26,967 nucleotides of DNA. It comes from a virus. The DNA lies in IMG/VR virus record IMGVR_UViG_3300044643_000379, positions 1 through 26,967 of that record. One strand, given 5' to 3'. Shown in pieces: positions 1 to 6,860 of this stretch. Each line of letters begins with the position of its first letter. Position 1 is the stretch's first letter. The notes beneath the pieces were generated by a model, which saw nothing but the letters and a program-made list of their open reading frames with translations, did no database searches and was not told the DNA's origin. A program made the translations under genes and the position numbers.

Positions 1-9
1 AAGTTACGA

Positions 10-96
10 GGTAGAAGCCGTAATATAATTAATCAAAAGAAACGCCTGAGAGGGCGGTTTAGGAGAAAAAACTAACGCGGTTTTTTCGCTTCTACC
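10..96 (+). other. Possible RNA pseudoknot between upstream bases and the bulge of the 45-113 hairpin
   Basis: Bases 10-18 (GGTAGAAGC) are the exact reverse complement of 88-96 (GCTTCTACC). Bases 88-95 are exactly the strand left unpaired as a bulge in the 45-113 hairpin. Pairing 10-18 with 88-96 while 45-53 pairs with 105-113 gives an H-type pseudoknot topology; only C96 would be shared. A rough estimate makes a chance 9-bp match within about 120 bases uncommon but not negligible. Bases 2-28 may be the end of an upstream gene, so the 5' arm could lie in coding sequence. I recognise no known RNA family. Confidence 0.4.
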
Positions 97-121
97 CTAG
101 ACCACTTCTCAGGTTTTTTTT
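45..121 (+). terminator. Large structured hairpin plus U8, directly abutting the helicase start codon
   Basis: Bases 45-53 pair with 105-113 (9 bp, one G-U). After a 2x1 internal loop, 56-63 pair with 96-103 (8 bp, one G-U). After A64 and an 8-nt bulge at 88-95, 65-72 pair perfectly with 80-87, closing the loop UAACGCG. That is about 25 bp in all, followed by eight T at 114-121 and then ATG at 122. The U-tract makes it look like an intrinsic terminator for the upstream transcript. It is much longer than a normal terminator, and the downstream gene has no other leader, so an attenuator or regulatory leader is also possible. The pairing is seen directly; the function is inferred. Confidence 0.65.
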
Positions 122-1717
122 ATGGCATTAAATACAGAACAAATAGAATTACAAAAACAATTGCGCTTATTTATAAGCAGCAATAAAAGTGGTTTTTTTG
201 GGGTTCTTGGTGCGGGGGGAACTGGAAAGACTTACACAATTTGCAATACAATAAACGCAAATAATGCTATTTTTTTAGGGGCTACAAATAAAGTATGTAA
301 TGTACTAAAAGTTGGTTTAATGAAAGAGGGTGTTATAAACCCAAAGATAAAAACTATTGATAGTTTCCTTTCATTTAAGATAAAAAAAGACCACAACAAT
401 CGTTCGGTAATTACCCACAGATTACCAAAATTAGAGAGCGTACCGCCTATTATTGTTATTGATGAAATTTCATTGATAAACACTAGAAGCCTTGATATGT
501 TATTAAAACTAAAGCATAAAAGAAAATTTATACTACTTGGAGATAATATGCAGATTCCGCCAATAGAAGATGAATTTGTTAGAGATGCACAAGGCTTTAA
601 GGTTAGTAAAATATTTACTCATTTAGATTACTCATACACATTAACTACTCAACAAAGACAAAAAGACGGAACGCCGCTTTTTAATTTTATAGCTAACTTT
701 CGCCAACACATGACTAATCGAATGCCATTAGAAAAATTAGCTATTCATCATCAAAACGGCAATGATATACAGTATTTTGATATGAACGATAAAGAACTTA
801 AATCGTACATAAGAAATAGCGATGCAATAGCGGTTTGCTTTAAAAACCTTACTGTACTTAGTTTTTCATGGTTAATCGGATCGACTAAATTAAATCAAAA
901 GCATTATAGAGTAAATGATATAAACATAGGAGATAAGGTTTTTTTTGATAGCTATTACAATGATGAAGAAAATGTATTTTATACTAGCGATACGGTTACC
1001 ATTAAAGACATTGAATTAAATTGTCAAATGGAAGTTGAAATAAAAGAAAATTTATTTGTAACCGTACCTATTAAAAAAATAATGGTTCAAAATATCGATG
1101 AGCAAAGTTTTGTAATAAATTCAGGTATTGGATATAAAGAAACTCTTTACCCAGTATATTACCAAGTAGATAAATGGAGAAATAAATATAAAAAAGAAAT
1201 GCAAGAATCTTTTAATCTTGGTCATTTAAAAAAACCGCATATCATAAAAAAGAAAATTGCAGACTTAAATACAAAATACAGTAACTTTCAAATTGGATTA
1301 GCAAAACTAAAAAAGCCCTTTTCAATAACAAGTCATAAGGCGCAAGGTTCTACTTATAACGATGTAATTATACCTATTTACGATTACTGGGCAAAAGAAC
1401 CGCAAGACGCAAATCAGCTTCTTTATGTTGCATTAAGTAGGGCAAAAGAAAGAATTATATTTGTTAATAGAAAAGAAAATTTTAAGGATAATAATAATAG
1501 ATATAGTTTCACAGAATACGAAAAGTTTTCTATCGCATCTTCTCATGAGTATATTTGTGCAAATTGTAAAATAGAACTTCAAGATAGAGAATTTGATATA
1601 GACCATATTATACCAATTGCCAACGGTGGGAAAAATACAATAGATAACTTGCAACCGCTTTGTAAAAATTGTCATAAAGAAAAATGTAAAACAGAAAAAT
1701 ATGAAAGTTCCATTTAA
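122..1717 (+). CDS. SF1B (Dda/RecD2/Pif1-like) DNA helicase fused to a C-terminal HNH nuclease domain
   Basis: This is a predicted ATP-driven 5'-3' DNA helicase for phage replication or recombination. The N-terminus LNTEQ is the Q-like motif of this family. Walker A is GAGGTGKT (30-37), Walker B IVIDE (111-115), motif III GDNMQIPP (140-147), motif IV TTQQRQ (175-180), motif V TSHKAQGS (403-410) and motif VI YVALSRAKER (435-444). An in-frame HNH module fills residues 476-525: CANC (479-482), DIDH (492-495), NGG (501-503) and CKNCH (514-518). This is the zinc-binding CxxC...DH...N...CxxCH arrangement. The helicase motifs are complete, so the HNH module is an addition and not a replacement. ATG 122 fits the family N-terminus and sits directly after the U8 tract. 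The 3' end overlaps the primase gene by 17 bp. The helicase call is firm; the purpose of the nuclease is unknown. Confidence 0.9.
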   Translation: MALNTEQIELQKQLRLFISSNKSGFFGVLGAGGTGKTYTICNTINANNAIFLGATNKVCNVLKVGLMKEGVINPKIKTIDSFLSFKIKKDHNNRSVITHRLPKLESVPPIIVIDEISLINTRSLDMLLKLKHKRKFILLGDNMQIPPIEDEFVRDAQGFKVSKIFTHLDYSYTLTTQQRQKDGTPLFNFIANFRQHMTNRMPLEKLAIHHQNGNDIQYFDMNDKELKSYIRNSDAIAVCFKNLTVLSFSWLIGSTKLNQKHYRVNDINIGDKVFFDSYYNDEENVFYTSDTVTIKDIELNCQMEVEIKENLFVTVPIKKIMVQNIDEQSFVINSGIGYKETLYPVYYQVDKWRNKYKKEMQESFNLGHLKKPHIIKKKIADLNTKYSNFQIGLAKLKKPFSITSHKAQGSTYNDVIIPIYDYWAKEPQDANQLLYVALSRAKERIIFVNRKENFKDNNNRYSFTEYEKFSIASSHEYICANCKIELQDREFDIDHIIPIANGGKNTIDNLQPLCKNCHKEKCKTEKYESSI

Positions 1718-4073
1718 TTCAAAGATTTCAGTATTTAAAAACATATTCGAGGTAAAAGATACTCCTTATGAAATGACCGTTACTGATATACACGCTAGAA
1801 TAAAAAACGGTTATCCTGAATTGATAGACAAGATAAATAAAATACGAACAAGCGACAACGAGGAATTTGCTGCAAAATTAAAAGCTAGTCTTTTAGGTAT
1901 AATGTTTAACGGAACATTTTCTGAACGTAACGATAATGGACTAATTAACCATAGCGGAATGTGTATATTGGATTTTGATGATTATGAAACACCTGAAGCT
2001 ATGCAAGAAGAAAGAGAAAGAATTTGTGCAGACCGTTACACATTACTTTGCTTTACTTCTCCTTCTGGTAATGGCTTAAAAGTTGTTATTCGTATTCCTA
2101 AATCAGATAAGGATGAACATAAACGCCGATTTTCTGCATACGGTAAGTACATAAATTCAGAAAACTTTGATATAAAGAACTCAAATATTAGTAGGGTATG
2201 TTTTGAAAGCTACGATCCTAATATTTACCTTAATCAATTTTGTGAAGAATTTACCGATATTGATGAAGATAGGGGGTATACTTACACCGAAAGAACTCCC
2301 ATTTGCATATTAGAAAACGAGCAAAAAAAGATTGATATAATAATGGGCTTTTCCTTTAAAAAGGATTTTGCACCTGGAGAAAGAAACGCATACATATTTG
2401 ATTTGGCGGGGTTGTTTTGCGAGTACGGAATAGATAAAATTACCGCAGAAAATTACATACTTAATAATGTAGTTATTGGCGATTTTTCAGAGCGTGAGGC
2501 AAAGACCGCAATAGGTAGCGCATACAAGAAAAGGGTATTTGATAGCAGATTTTTTGAAGATTACGAAAGCGTTAAGAATGTAAAAAATAAGATAAGAAGC
2601 GGAGTAGATAAGGAAATAATTAAAAAGCAATTAAACGTAACTGAAGAAGTAATAAATGAAGTAAAGAACCAGTTAGCTGAATCAGACCAAGTATTTTGGC
2701 AAATAATAAAAGATAAGAAAGGAAATGAAACAATAAGCATTGAACCTAGAAAATACGCTGAATATCTTATAAAGAATGGATTCAATAAATATTATCCTGA
2801 AAATAGTCAATCTCCACAATTTATAGAAATTAAAGAAAATAAGATTAAACTTAGTAGTATAAACCGAATAAAGGACTTTGTGCTTACTATGTTACTTGAA
2901 AGGTCTGAAATATCTGTTTGGAATCATTGCAGTAAAAGCGTTCAGCTATTTAACGAAAACTTTTTAAATATGATTGAAGCGGTAAACCTTACTATGCTTA
3001 AAGATGATAAAGATACAAGCTACTTTCCTTTTAAAAATGGCATTGCTAAGGTTACTAAAAATGACATAAAACTTATACCTTACATTGATTGCGGTGGATA
3101 TGTTTGGGAAGAACATATTATACAACATGACTTCAGAGTAGAAACAGACCATTTCACAGACTTTACAGATTTTATAACAAAGATATCTGGAAGCGAAGAA
3201 ATTAGGACAGAAGCGTTTAAAAGTGCATTAGGATACATACTTCATAATTTTAAAAGTAAGACAGACCAAAAGGCGATAATATTTAACGACCAAGAGGTTG
3301 ATGATAACCCGAATGGCGGTTCAGGCAAATCGCTTATGTTGGATGCTATAAACCGAATAAGAAAAATAGTAAAGATTGACGGTAAACTATACGATCCGAA
3401 AAAATCGGACTTTGTTTATCAGCGTGTTTCACTAGATACGCAAGTTCTTGCATTCGATGATGTAAAAAAGAACTTTAATTTTGAGCAATTGTTTCCGCTT
3501 ATTACTGAAGGCATTACAATTAATAGAAAGAATAAAGAAGAAATATTTGTACCATTTGAGCGCAGCCCCAAAATTATAATAACTACTAACTATGTTATAA
3601 GTGGGAGTGGGGATAGCCATGAAAGACGCAGACACGAAGTTGAGGTATTTCAGTACTTTAATGCAAAACGTAACCCAAGAAAAGAATATGGAAGGCTTCT
3701 TTTTGATGATTGGACTGAACAAGAATTTAACAAGTTCTATAACTTTATGCTATCCAATGTTCAACTTCATTTAAACAAAGGACTTATAAAATACCAGTTA
3801 ATTAACGGAGATATTAAAAGATTTATACAAAATACGCATAAAGACTTTTACGATTGGTGCATTGAGGAAAATATCCCAACAGATAAAAGAATTTATAATT
3901 CAGAGGTTATTCGTAATTTCTGCGATGAACATAAAAACTGGAAAGACCTAAGCAGCAAGGTTTTCTTAAAGTGGGTAGAAAAATGGGCTGAATTTAAAGG
4001 ATATGTTTTTGAAAAAGACAGAGATATTAATGGAAGATATTTTGTAATTCATTCGGAAACATCTCCTTTTTAA
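1701..4073 (+). CDS. Primase-helicase: VirE-N/BT4734-like (AEP-type) domain plus D5-like SF3 helicase
   Basis: A 790-residue replication protein expected to prime and unwind phage DNA. The N-terminal part resembles the VirE N-terminal/BT4734-like domain: an acidic pair in ILDFDD (89-94), SPSGNGLKVVI (120-130) and a later SRVCFESYDP segment (164-173), as in archaeo-eukaryotic primases. A middle linker (about 210-480) is poorly recognisable. The C-terminal part is a D5/poxvirus-type SF3 helicase: Walker A NGGSGKS (538-544), Walker B LAFDD (583-587), sensor TTNY (628-631) and an arginine-rich ERRRHEVEVF segment (641-650). Its start lies inside the end of the helicase-HNH gene, so the two are probably co-translated. 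A strong terminator follows 21 bp after the stop, and the ATGACG repeat region lies beyond it, consistent with action at that site. Confidence 0.88.
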   Translation: MKVPFNSKISVFKNIFEVKDTPYEMTVTDIHARIKNGYPELIDKINKIRTSDNEEFAAKLKASLLGIMFNGTFSERNDNGLINHSGMCILDFDDYETPEAMQEERERICADRYTLLCFTSPSGNGLKVVIRIPKSDKDEHKRRFSAYGKYINSENFDIKNSNISRVCFESYDPNIYLNQFCEEFTDIDEDRGYTYTERTPICILENEQKKIDIIMGFSFKKDFAPGERNAYIFDLAGLFCEYGIDKITAENYILNNVVIGDFSEREAKTAIGSAYKKRVFDSRFFEDYESVKNVKNKIRSGVDKEIIKKQLNVTEEVINEVKNQLAESDQVFWQIIKDKKGNETISIEPRKYAEYLIKNGFNKYYPENSQSPQFIEIKENKIKLSSINRIKDFVLTMLLERSEISVWNHCSKSVQLFNENFLNMIEAVNLTMLKDDKDTSYFPFKNGIAKVTKNDIKLIPYIDCGGYVWEEHIIQHDFRVETDHFTDFTDFITKISGSEEIRTEAFKSALGYILHNFKSKTDQKAIIFNDQEVDDNPNGGSGKSLMLDAINRIRKIVKIDGKLYDPKKSDFVYQRVSLDTQVLAFDDVKKNFNFEQLFPLITEGITINRKNKEEIFVPFERSPKIIITTNYVISGSGDSHERRRHEVEVFQYFNAKRNPRKEYGRLLFDDWTEQEFNKFYNFMLSNVQLHLNKGLIKYQLINGDIKRFIQNTHKDFYDWCIEENIPTDKRIYNSEVIRNFCDEHKNWKDLSSKVFLKWVEKWAEFKGYVFEKDRDINGRYFVIHSETSPF

Positions 4074-4094
4074 TTAAAAATACCATCAAAATAG

Positions 4095-4124
4095 AGAGCA
4101 GACCTAAAAATCTGCTCTTTTTTT
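4095..4124 (+). terminator. Intrinsic terminator of the replication operon
   Basis: AGAGCAGA (4095-4102) pairs perfectly with TCTGCTCT (4111-4118) around an 8-nt loop, and the T run extends to 4124. It lies 21 bp after the primase-helicase stop codon and closes the helicase/primase transcript. The T run is immediately followed by ATGACGG, the first copy of the repeat family in the non-coding region. Confidence 0.9.
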
Positions 4125-4386
4125 ATGACGGAAACCTTAAAAAAACATTAAAAAATGACGCAAAACTGCTTTTTTATGACGGAGAACGGCTTTTTATGAC
4201 GGAGAACATATTATAACGTCATGTAATATGTAATATATAACTCGTTGATTATCAATAGACTATATACTTTTTATATACTATTTTCTTCTTCCATGACGGA
4301 GAGAATAAGAAAAAAAAAGAGAGGAAAAAAAAAGTCAGCTATTGTAAAAACGTGAGTGATTTTATATTTTCTGCGTCATGCGTCAT
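4125..4386. repeat. ATGACG(GA) repeat cluster; candidate replication origin or operator
   Basis: This is the main gene-free stretch of the window. ATGACG occurs on the + strand at 4125, 4155, 4176, 4196 and 4293, and in the inverse orientation (CGTCAT) at 4217-4222, 4374-4379 and 4381-4386. Three of the forward copies extend to ATGACGGAGA. Starts at 4155, 4176 and 4196 are 21 and 20 bp apart, about two helical turns, as in iterons. The last two inverse copies are 7 bp apart. Between 4208 and 4290 the sequence is very AT-rich, with a TTGATTATCAA palindrome at 4245-4255. Position next to the primase-helicase favours an origin. A promoter operator bound by a phage regulator is the main alternative. 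Confidence 0.6.
4342..4370 (+). promoter_or_regulatory. Possible Bacteroidota-type promoter for the sigma-like operon
   Basis: TTG at 4342-4344 and TATATTTT at 4363-4370 are 18 bp apart and resemble the Bacteroidota -33 TTG / -7 TAnnTTTG promoter (7 of 8 at the -7 box). Transcription would begin near 4377, among the last two inverse ATGACG repeats, so a repeat-binding protein could control it. Such AT-rich motifs arise easily by chance. Confidence 0.35.
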
Positions 4387-4414
4387 TTTTTGCTTTTGGC
4401 TTACGCCGCAAAAA
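4387..4414 (+). other. Small imperfect hairpin in the probable leader of the sigma-like gene
   Basis: TTTTTGC (4387-4393) pairs with GCAAAAA (4408-4414), and GGC (4398-4400) pairs with GCC (4405-4407) around TTAC, with a TTTT bulge on the 5' side. It is compatible with an untranslated leader and argues weakly against translation from the GTG at 4356. Confidence 0.3.
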
Positions 4415-4466
4415 TTTACCATCCGTTTTAAAAATATGTACTAATTTAGCAGAAACGCAGCAGATA

Positions 4467-4976
4467 TTGTTACCATCTTTTCATGCAATAGTCGAAAAAG
4501 TTTACACGAGCCAATGGTTTAACGAAGTTATCGACAAGATGCAGCCAGAACAATTGCAGCAGGATTTAAAGCAAGAGGTTATAATGGTGTTACTAGAACT
4601 TCCACAAGAAAGGGTTGAACAAATGGAAGCCGATGGGATGCTAAAGTTTTATACAATTAGGACAATACTTAACATGATTAAGTCCGATAGGTCAAAGTTC
4701 TTTACTATGTTTAGGAATTATGAGGAAATACCCGACATCAAAGAACAAGCCCATGAAGATTATTTTGAAATGCCCGACATTGATTTAAATACTATCTTTG
4801 ACAATACAAGAGAGCAGCTATACGAAAAAGATATGCTTTTTCATTATTGCTATTCTTTTGACCGCAACGCTTTAGCAATGAGTAGAGGTACACAAATACC
4901 CTACAAAACAATTATAAGAACATTAACAAACGCAAAAAACAAAGTTAAATGCTACTTACAATCGCAGCAGCAATAA
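4467..4976 (+). CDS. Sigma-70-like / HTH transcription regulator (putative late-gene switch)
   Basis: I suspect a divergent sigma-factor-like protein. The segment QQDLKQEVIMVLLEL resembles the start of sigma region 2 in short phage and ECF-like sigma proteins. The C-terminal part (MSRGTQIPYKTIIRTLTNAKNKVKCYL, split here for reference as MSRGTQIPYKTII and RTLTNAKNKVKCYL) fits a region-4-like helix-turn-helix followed by a basic helix. The middle is acidic (DIKEQAHEDYFEMPDIDLN). The frame is open from a GTG at 4356, but that start would put repeats, a promoter-like element and a hairpin inside the gene. I therefore prefer the TTG at 4467 (169 residues); ATG 4539 is too far in. It is first in a row of overlapping genes leading to the packaging genes, as expected for a regulator. 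Function is inferred from weak resemblance. Confidence 0.6.
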   Translation: MLPSFHAIVEKVYTSQWFNEVIDKMQPEQLQQDLKQEVIMVLLELPQERVEQMEADGMLKFYTIRTILNMIKSDRSKFFTMFRNYEEIPDIKEQAHEDYFEMPDIDLNTIFDNTREQLYEKDMLFHYCYSFDRNALAMSRGTQIPYKTIIRTLTNAKNKVKCYLQSQQQ

Positions 4977-5185
4977 CGTTTACAATTTGGTTTATTGACA
5001 TTGTACAACTACATAGGGTGCTTAAAATCAATTTTAAGCCCTTTAATTGCCATCCATGCCTTTCGGTATGGGTTTATATTGTTTTTTATTTATCGCCTAA
5101 CCTTGTGGCTCTAATTGCGTTTGGCGCATGTTTTACATCGGTAGCTACTTGCATAATTTCTAAAATGTTAGACAAATGGAATTAA
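4949..5185 (+). CDS. Small two-helix membrane protein with a KPFNCHPCLSVW motif
   Basis: A 78-residue predicted inner-membrane protein. A hydrophobic helix spans about residues 2-20 and a second about 40-72. Between them is KPFNCHPCLSVW, with two cysteines three apart. This conserved-looking motif resembles small membrane proteins found in other Bacteroidota phages, but their role is unknown to me. The gene starts inside the end of the sigma-like gene (28 bp overlap) and its end overlaps the next gene by 10 bp, so the three are probably translationally coupled. Holin or antiholin activity is possible from topology alone, but it lies far from the lysis block. Confidence 0.7.
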   Translation: MLLTIAAAITFTIWFIDIVQLHRVLKINFKPFNCHPCLSVWVYIVFYLSPNLVALIAFGACFTSVATCIISKMLDKWN

Positions 5186-5436
5186 AGCCCGAACATTTAG
5201 CCTTTTTAAAAGCAAATGAACATCATTTTGCTACCGCCAAAGATGGTTGGGTGCAAAACGTAGAGGGGTTAGATATGCTTGAACACATATACCATCAATA
5301 CTTAGATAGCCGATTTATATTAACTAAATGGTGTAAAGATTGCGTATTTAATATGATTTTAAGACTTGCACATTTATACGAACTAAATAAACCCAATGAG
5401 AATACTAGCACTAGGAAGCCTAAACTCAGGCGTTAG
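5176..5436 (+). CDS. Hypothetical protein with a WCKDC motif
   Basis: An 86-residue, probably soluble protein that I cannot assign. Visible features are an N-terminal LxxNEHHFATAKDGWVQN segment, a TKWCKDC motif that could bind metal or form a disulphide, and a basic Asn-rich tail (last about 18 residues). It overlaps the membrane-protein gene by 10 bp upstream and the glycosyltransferase gene by 41 bp downstream. The long downstream overlap makes the basic tail look like an extension read into a newly joined gene. No function is proposed. Confidence 0.65.
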   Translation: MELKPEHLAFLKANEHHFATAKDGWVQNVEGLDMLEHIYHQYLDSRFILTKWCKDCVFNMILRLAHLYELNKPNENTSTRKPKLRR

Positions 5437-6421
5437 CTTTCATCGTATTATAATGCCTTTAATCTATATGGTTCAAGGTACTAATGACTTTGTAAAGATA
5501 ACCAACCAAATAGACAATGAACAACTTGAACAAGGTTGGGATATTGTAGTAATGAATAGGTCGGTTAGTTTCCCTGCTCATAAAATGGCAGAGTTTAAAC
5601 AAAGGTATGGCTTTACCTTAGTTGTGGACAATGACGATTATTGGGAACTTGATCCGCATCATAACCTTGCCGACCATTACCTTACTAATAACATTGCCCA
5701 ACAAATTATAGACTACATACAAATAGCCGATATTTGTACCGTAACCCATGAAAGGTTGGCGGCTGAAGTTTATAAGTACAATAAAAACGTACATGTAATT
5801 CCAAACGCTTTGCCCTTTGGTGATGGTCAATTTAGTGCAGCCAAACAACCATCGGATAAAGTACGTTTGTTTTGGTCTGGTAGCGATACCCATGCACAAG
5901 ATGTTTCTATACTAAGAAATCCAATGCAAAGAGTATACGGTGATTATGATTTAAGAAGTAAGATTAAAACCAACATGGCTGGTTATACCGAAAAAGCTAA
6001 ACCCATTTGGGATATTATGATTTCGGCATTTACAACAGGGTTGAGGTTTGATTCAACTATTTATCAAATAGCATTGCCCGAAAAGTACATGAATGCTTAT
6101 TGTGATTCTGATATATCGGTTATCCCTTTGCTTAACACAAAGTTTAACGGTTATAAATCTAACTTAAAAGTATTGGAAGCCGCCACAAAGCGTAACCCTG
6201 CTATTGTTAGCATGGTTGACCCTTACCTTGATATGCCTTTGTGTTATGTACGCTCTCAACAATATTGGTACAAATGGATAAAGGAATTAGTAAACGATAA
6301 AGCCATGAGAGAAGAAAAAGGGAATGAGTTGTTTAATTATTGCAATAAGCATTTTAATTTATTAACCGTAAATAAGAAAAGGCATGAATTATATTCATCC
6401 AACTGCCATAATTTATCCTGA
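5396..6421 (+). CDS. Glycosyltransferase, GT-B fold (GT4/GT1-like)
   Basis: A 341-residue protein resembling phage-encoded GT-B glycosyltransferases. The N-terminus RILALGSLNSGVSFHR is the first Rossmann strand and loop typical of this group. VVDNDDYWELDPHH (about 76-89) and the segment NVHVIPNALPF mark the domain junction. RLFWSGSDTHAQDV starts the second Rossmann domain, and DISVIPLLNTKFNGYKSNLKVLEAA carries the nucleotide-sugar-binding Lys/Glu region. It would transfer a sugar from an activated nucleotide donor; donor and acceptor are not readable. It is the first of three glycan genes and shares 38 bp with the acyltransferase gene. A role in altering host surface glycans or glycosylating the virion is inferred. 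Confidence 0.8.
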   Translation: MRILALGSLNSGVSFHRIIMPLIYMVQGTNDFVKITNQIDNEQLEQGWDIVVMNRSVSFPAHKMAEFKQRYGFTLVVDNDDYWELDPHHNLADHYLTNNIAQQIIDYIQIADICTVTHERLAAEVYKYNKNVHVIPNALPFGDGQFSAAKQPSDKVRLFWSGSDTHAQDVSILRNPMQRVYGDYDLRSKIKTNMAGYTEKAKPIWDIMISAFTTGLRFDSTIYQIALPEKYMNAYCDSDISVIPLLNTKFNGYKSNLKVLEAATKRNPAIVSMVDPYLDMPLCYVRSQQYWYKWIKELVNDKAMREEKGNELFNYCNKHFNLLTVNKKRHELYSSNCHNLS

Positions 6422-6860
6422 TGTAATTTTAGGCAATAATTGCTACATCGGTGCTTATTGTATTATAGGCGCACCGCCAGAATGGAAAGGTAAAGAGCAA
6501 CAAGGTAAAGGCGTTTTTATAGGAAACGATGTAAGGATAACTGGGCATGTTACAATAGATTCGGGTGTAGAAAATAAAACCTTTATTGGTAGCGGTTGCT
6601 ACATAATGAAAGGGGTGCATATTGGGCATGATGTTTATGTATTTCAAGATTGCACATTATCCTGCCATTGTTTAATAGGTGGTCATAGCATTATTCAAAA
6701 AAATACTAATATAGGTTTGGGTGCTATTGTTCATCAAAAGTTAATAGTACCGCCAGGATGTATGATAGGCATGGGAACTGTTGTAACAAAGCGCACACAA
6801 ATGCAACCTAATTCAAAATACGTTGGAAACCCTGCAAGATATTTAAGCCCAAACAAATGA
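6384..6860 (+). CDS. LpxA-like left-handed beta-helix acyltransferase
   Basis: The 158 residues are almost entirely hexapeptide repeats ([LIV]-G-x-x repeats from residue 3 to about 135), the left-handed beta-helix of acyl/acetyltransferases. The resemblance is closest to LpxA: HPTAII at the start, then the VHIGHD segment with His79 and His82, which lines up with the catalytic-His region of LpxA, and AIVHQ (His117). It lacks the C-terminal helical domain of cellular LpxA (about 260 residues), so substrate choice may differ. It sits between two glycosyltransferase genes and overlaps both (38 bp and 4 bp). A role in acylating an LPS or O-antigen sugar is plausible; a simpler sugar O- or N-acetyltransferase is the alternative. 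Confidence 0.82.
   Translation: MNYIHPTAIIYPDVILGNNCYIGAYCIIGAPPEWKGKEQQGKGVFIGNDVRITGHVTIDSGVENKTFIGSGCYIMKGVHIGHDVYVFQDCTLSCHCLIGGHSIIQKNTNIGLGAIVHQKLIVPPGCMIGMGTVVTKRTQMQPNSKYVGNPARYLSPNK

Noticed and set aside
1-75. Short C-terminal reading frames at the left edge: frame 1 (very basic, ends TAA 73-75) and frame 2 (SYEVEAVI, ends TAA 26-28)
   Set aside because: Only 8-24 codons are visible and two frames compete. Frame 2 looks the more natural gene end, but neither can be supported as an annotation.
1-121. Self-cleaving ribozyme (hammerhead, twister, pistol)
   Set aside because: The CUGAGAG at 46-52 does not match the hammerhead CUGANGA core, and I could not place the conserved cores of the other classes.
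122-1717. RNA-guided nuclease (IscB/HEARO-like) because an HNH protein follows a structured RNA
   Set aside because: The protein has no RuvC, bridge helix or PLMP-type domain; the rest is a complete SF1B helicase. The RNA ends in a U-tract at the gene start and no guide-like segment is apparent.
4356-4466. N-terminal extension of the sigma-like protein from GTG 4356
   Set aside because: It would overlap the promoter-like element, two inverse repeats and a hairpin, and its peptide does not resemble the start of a sigma-like protein.
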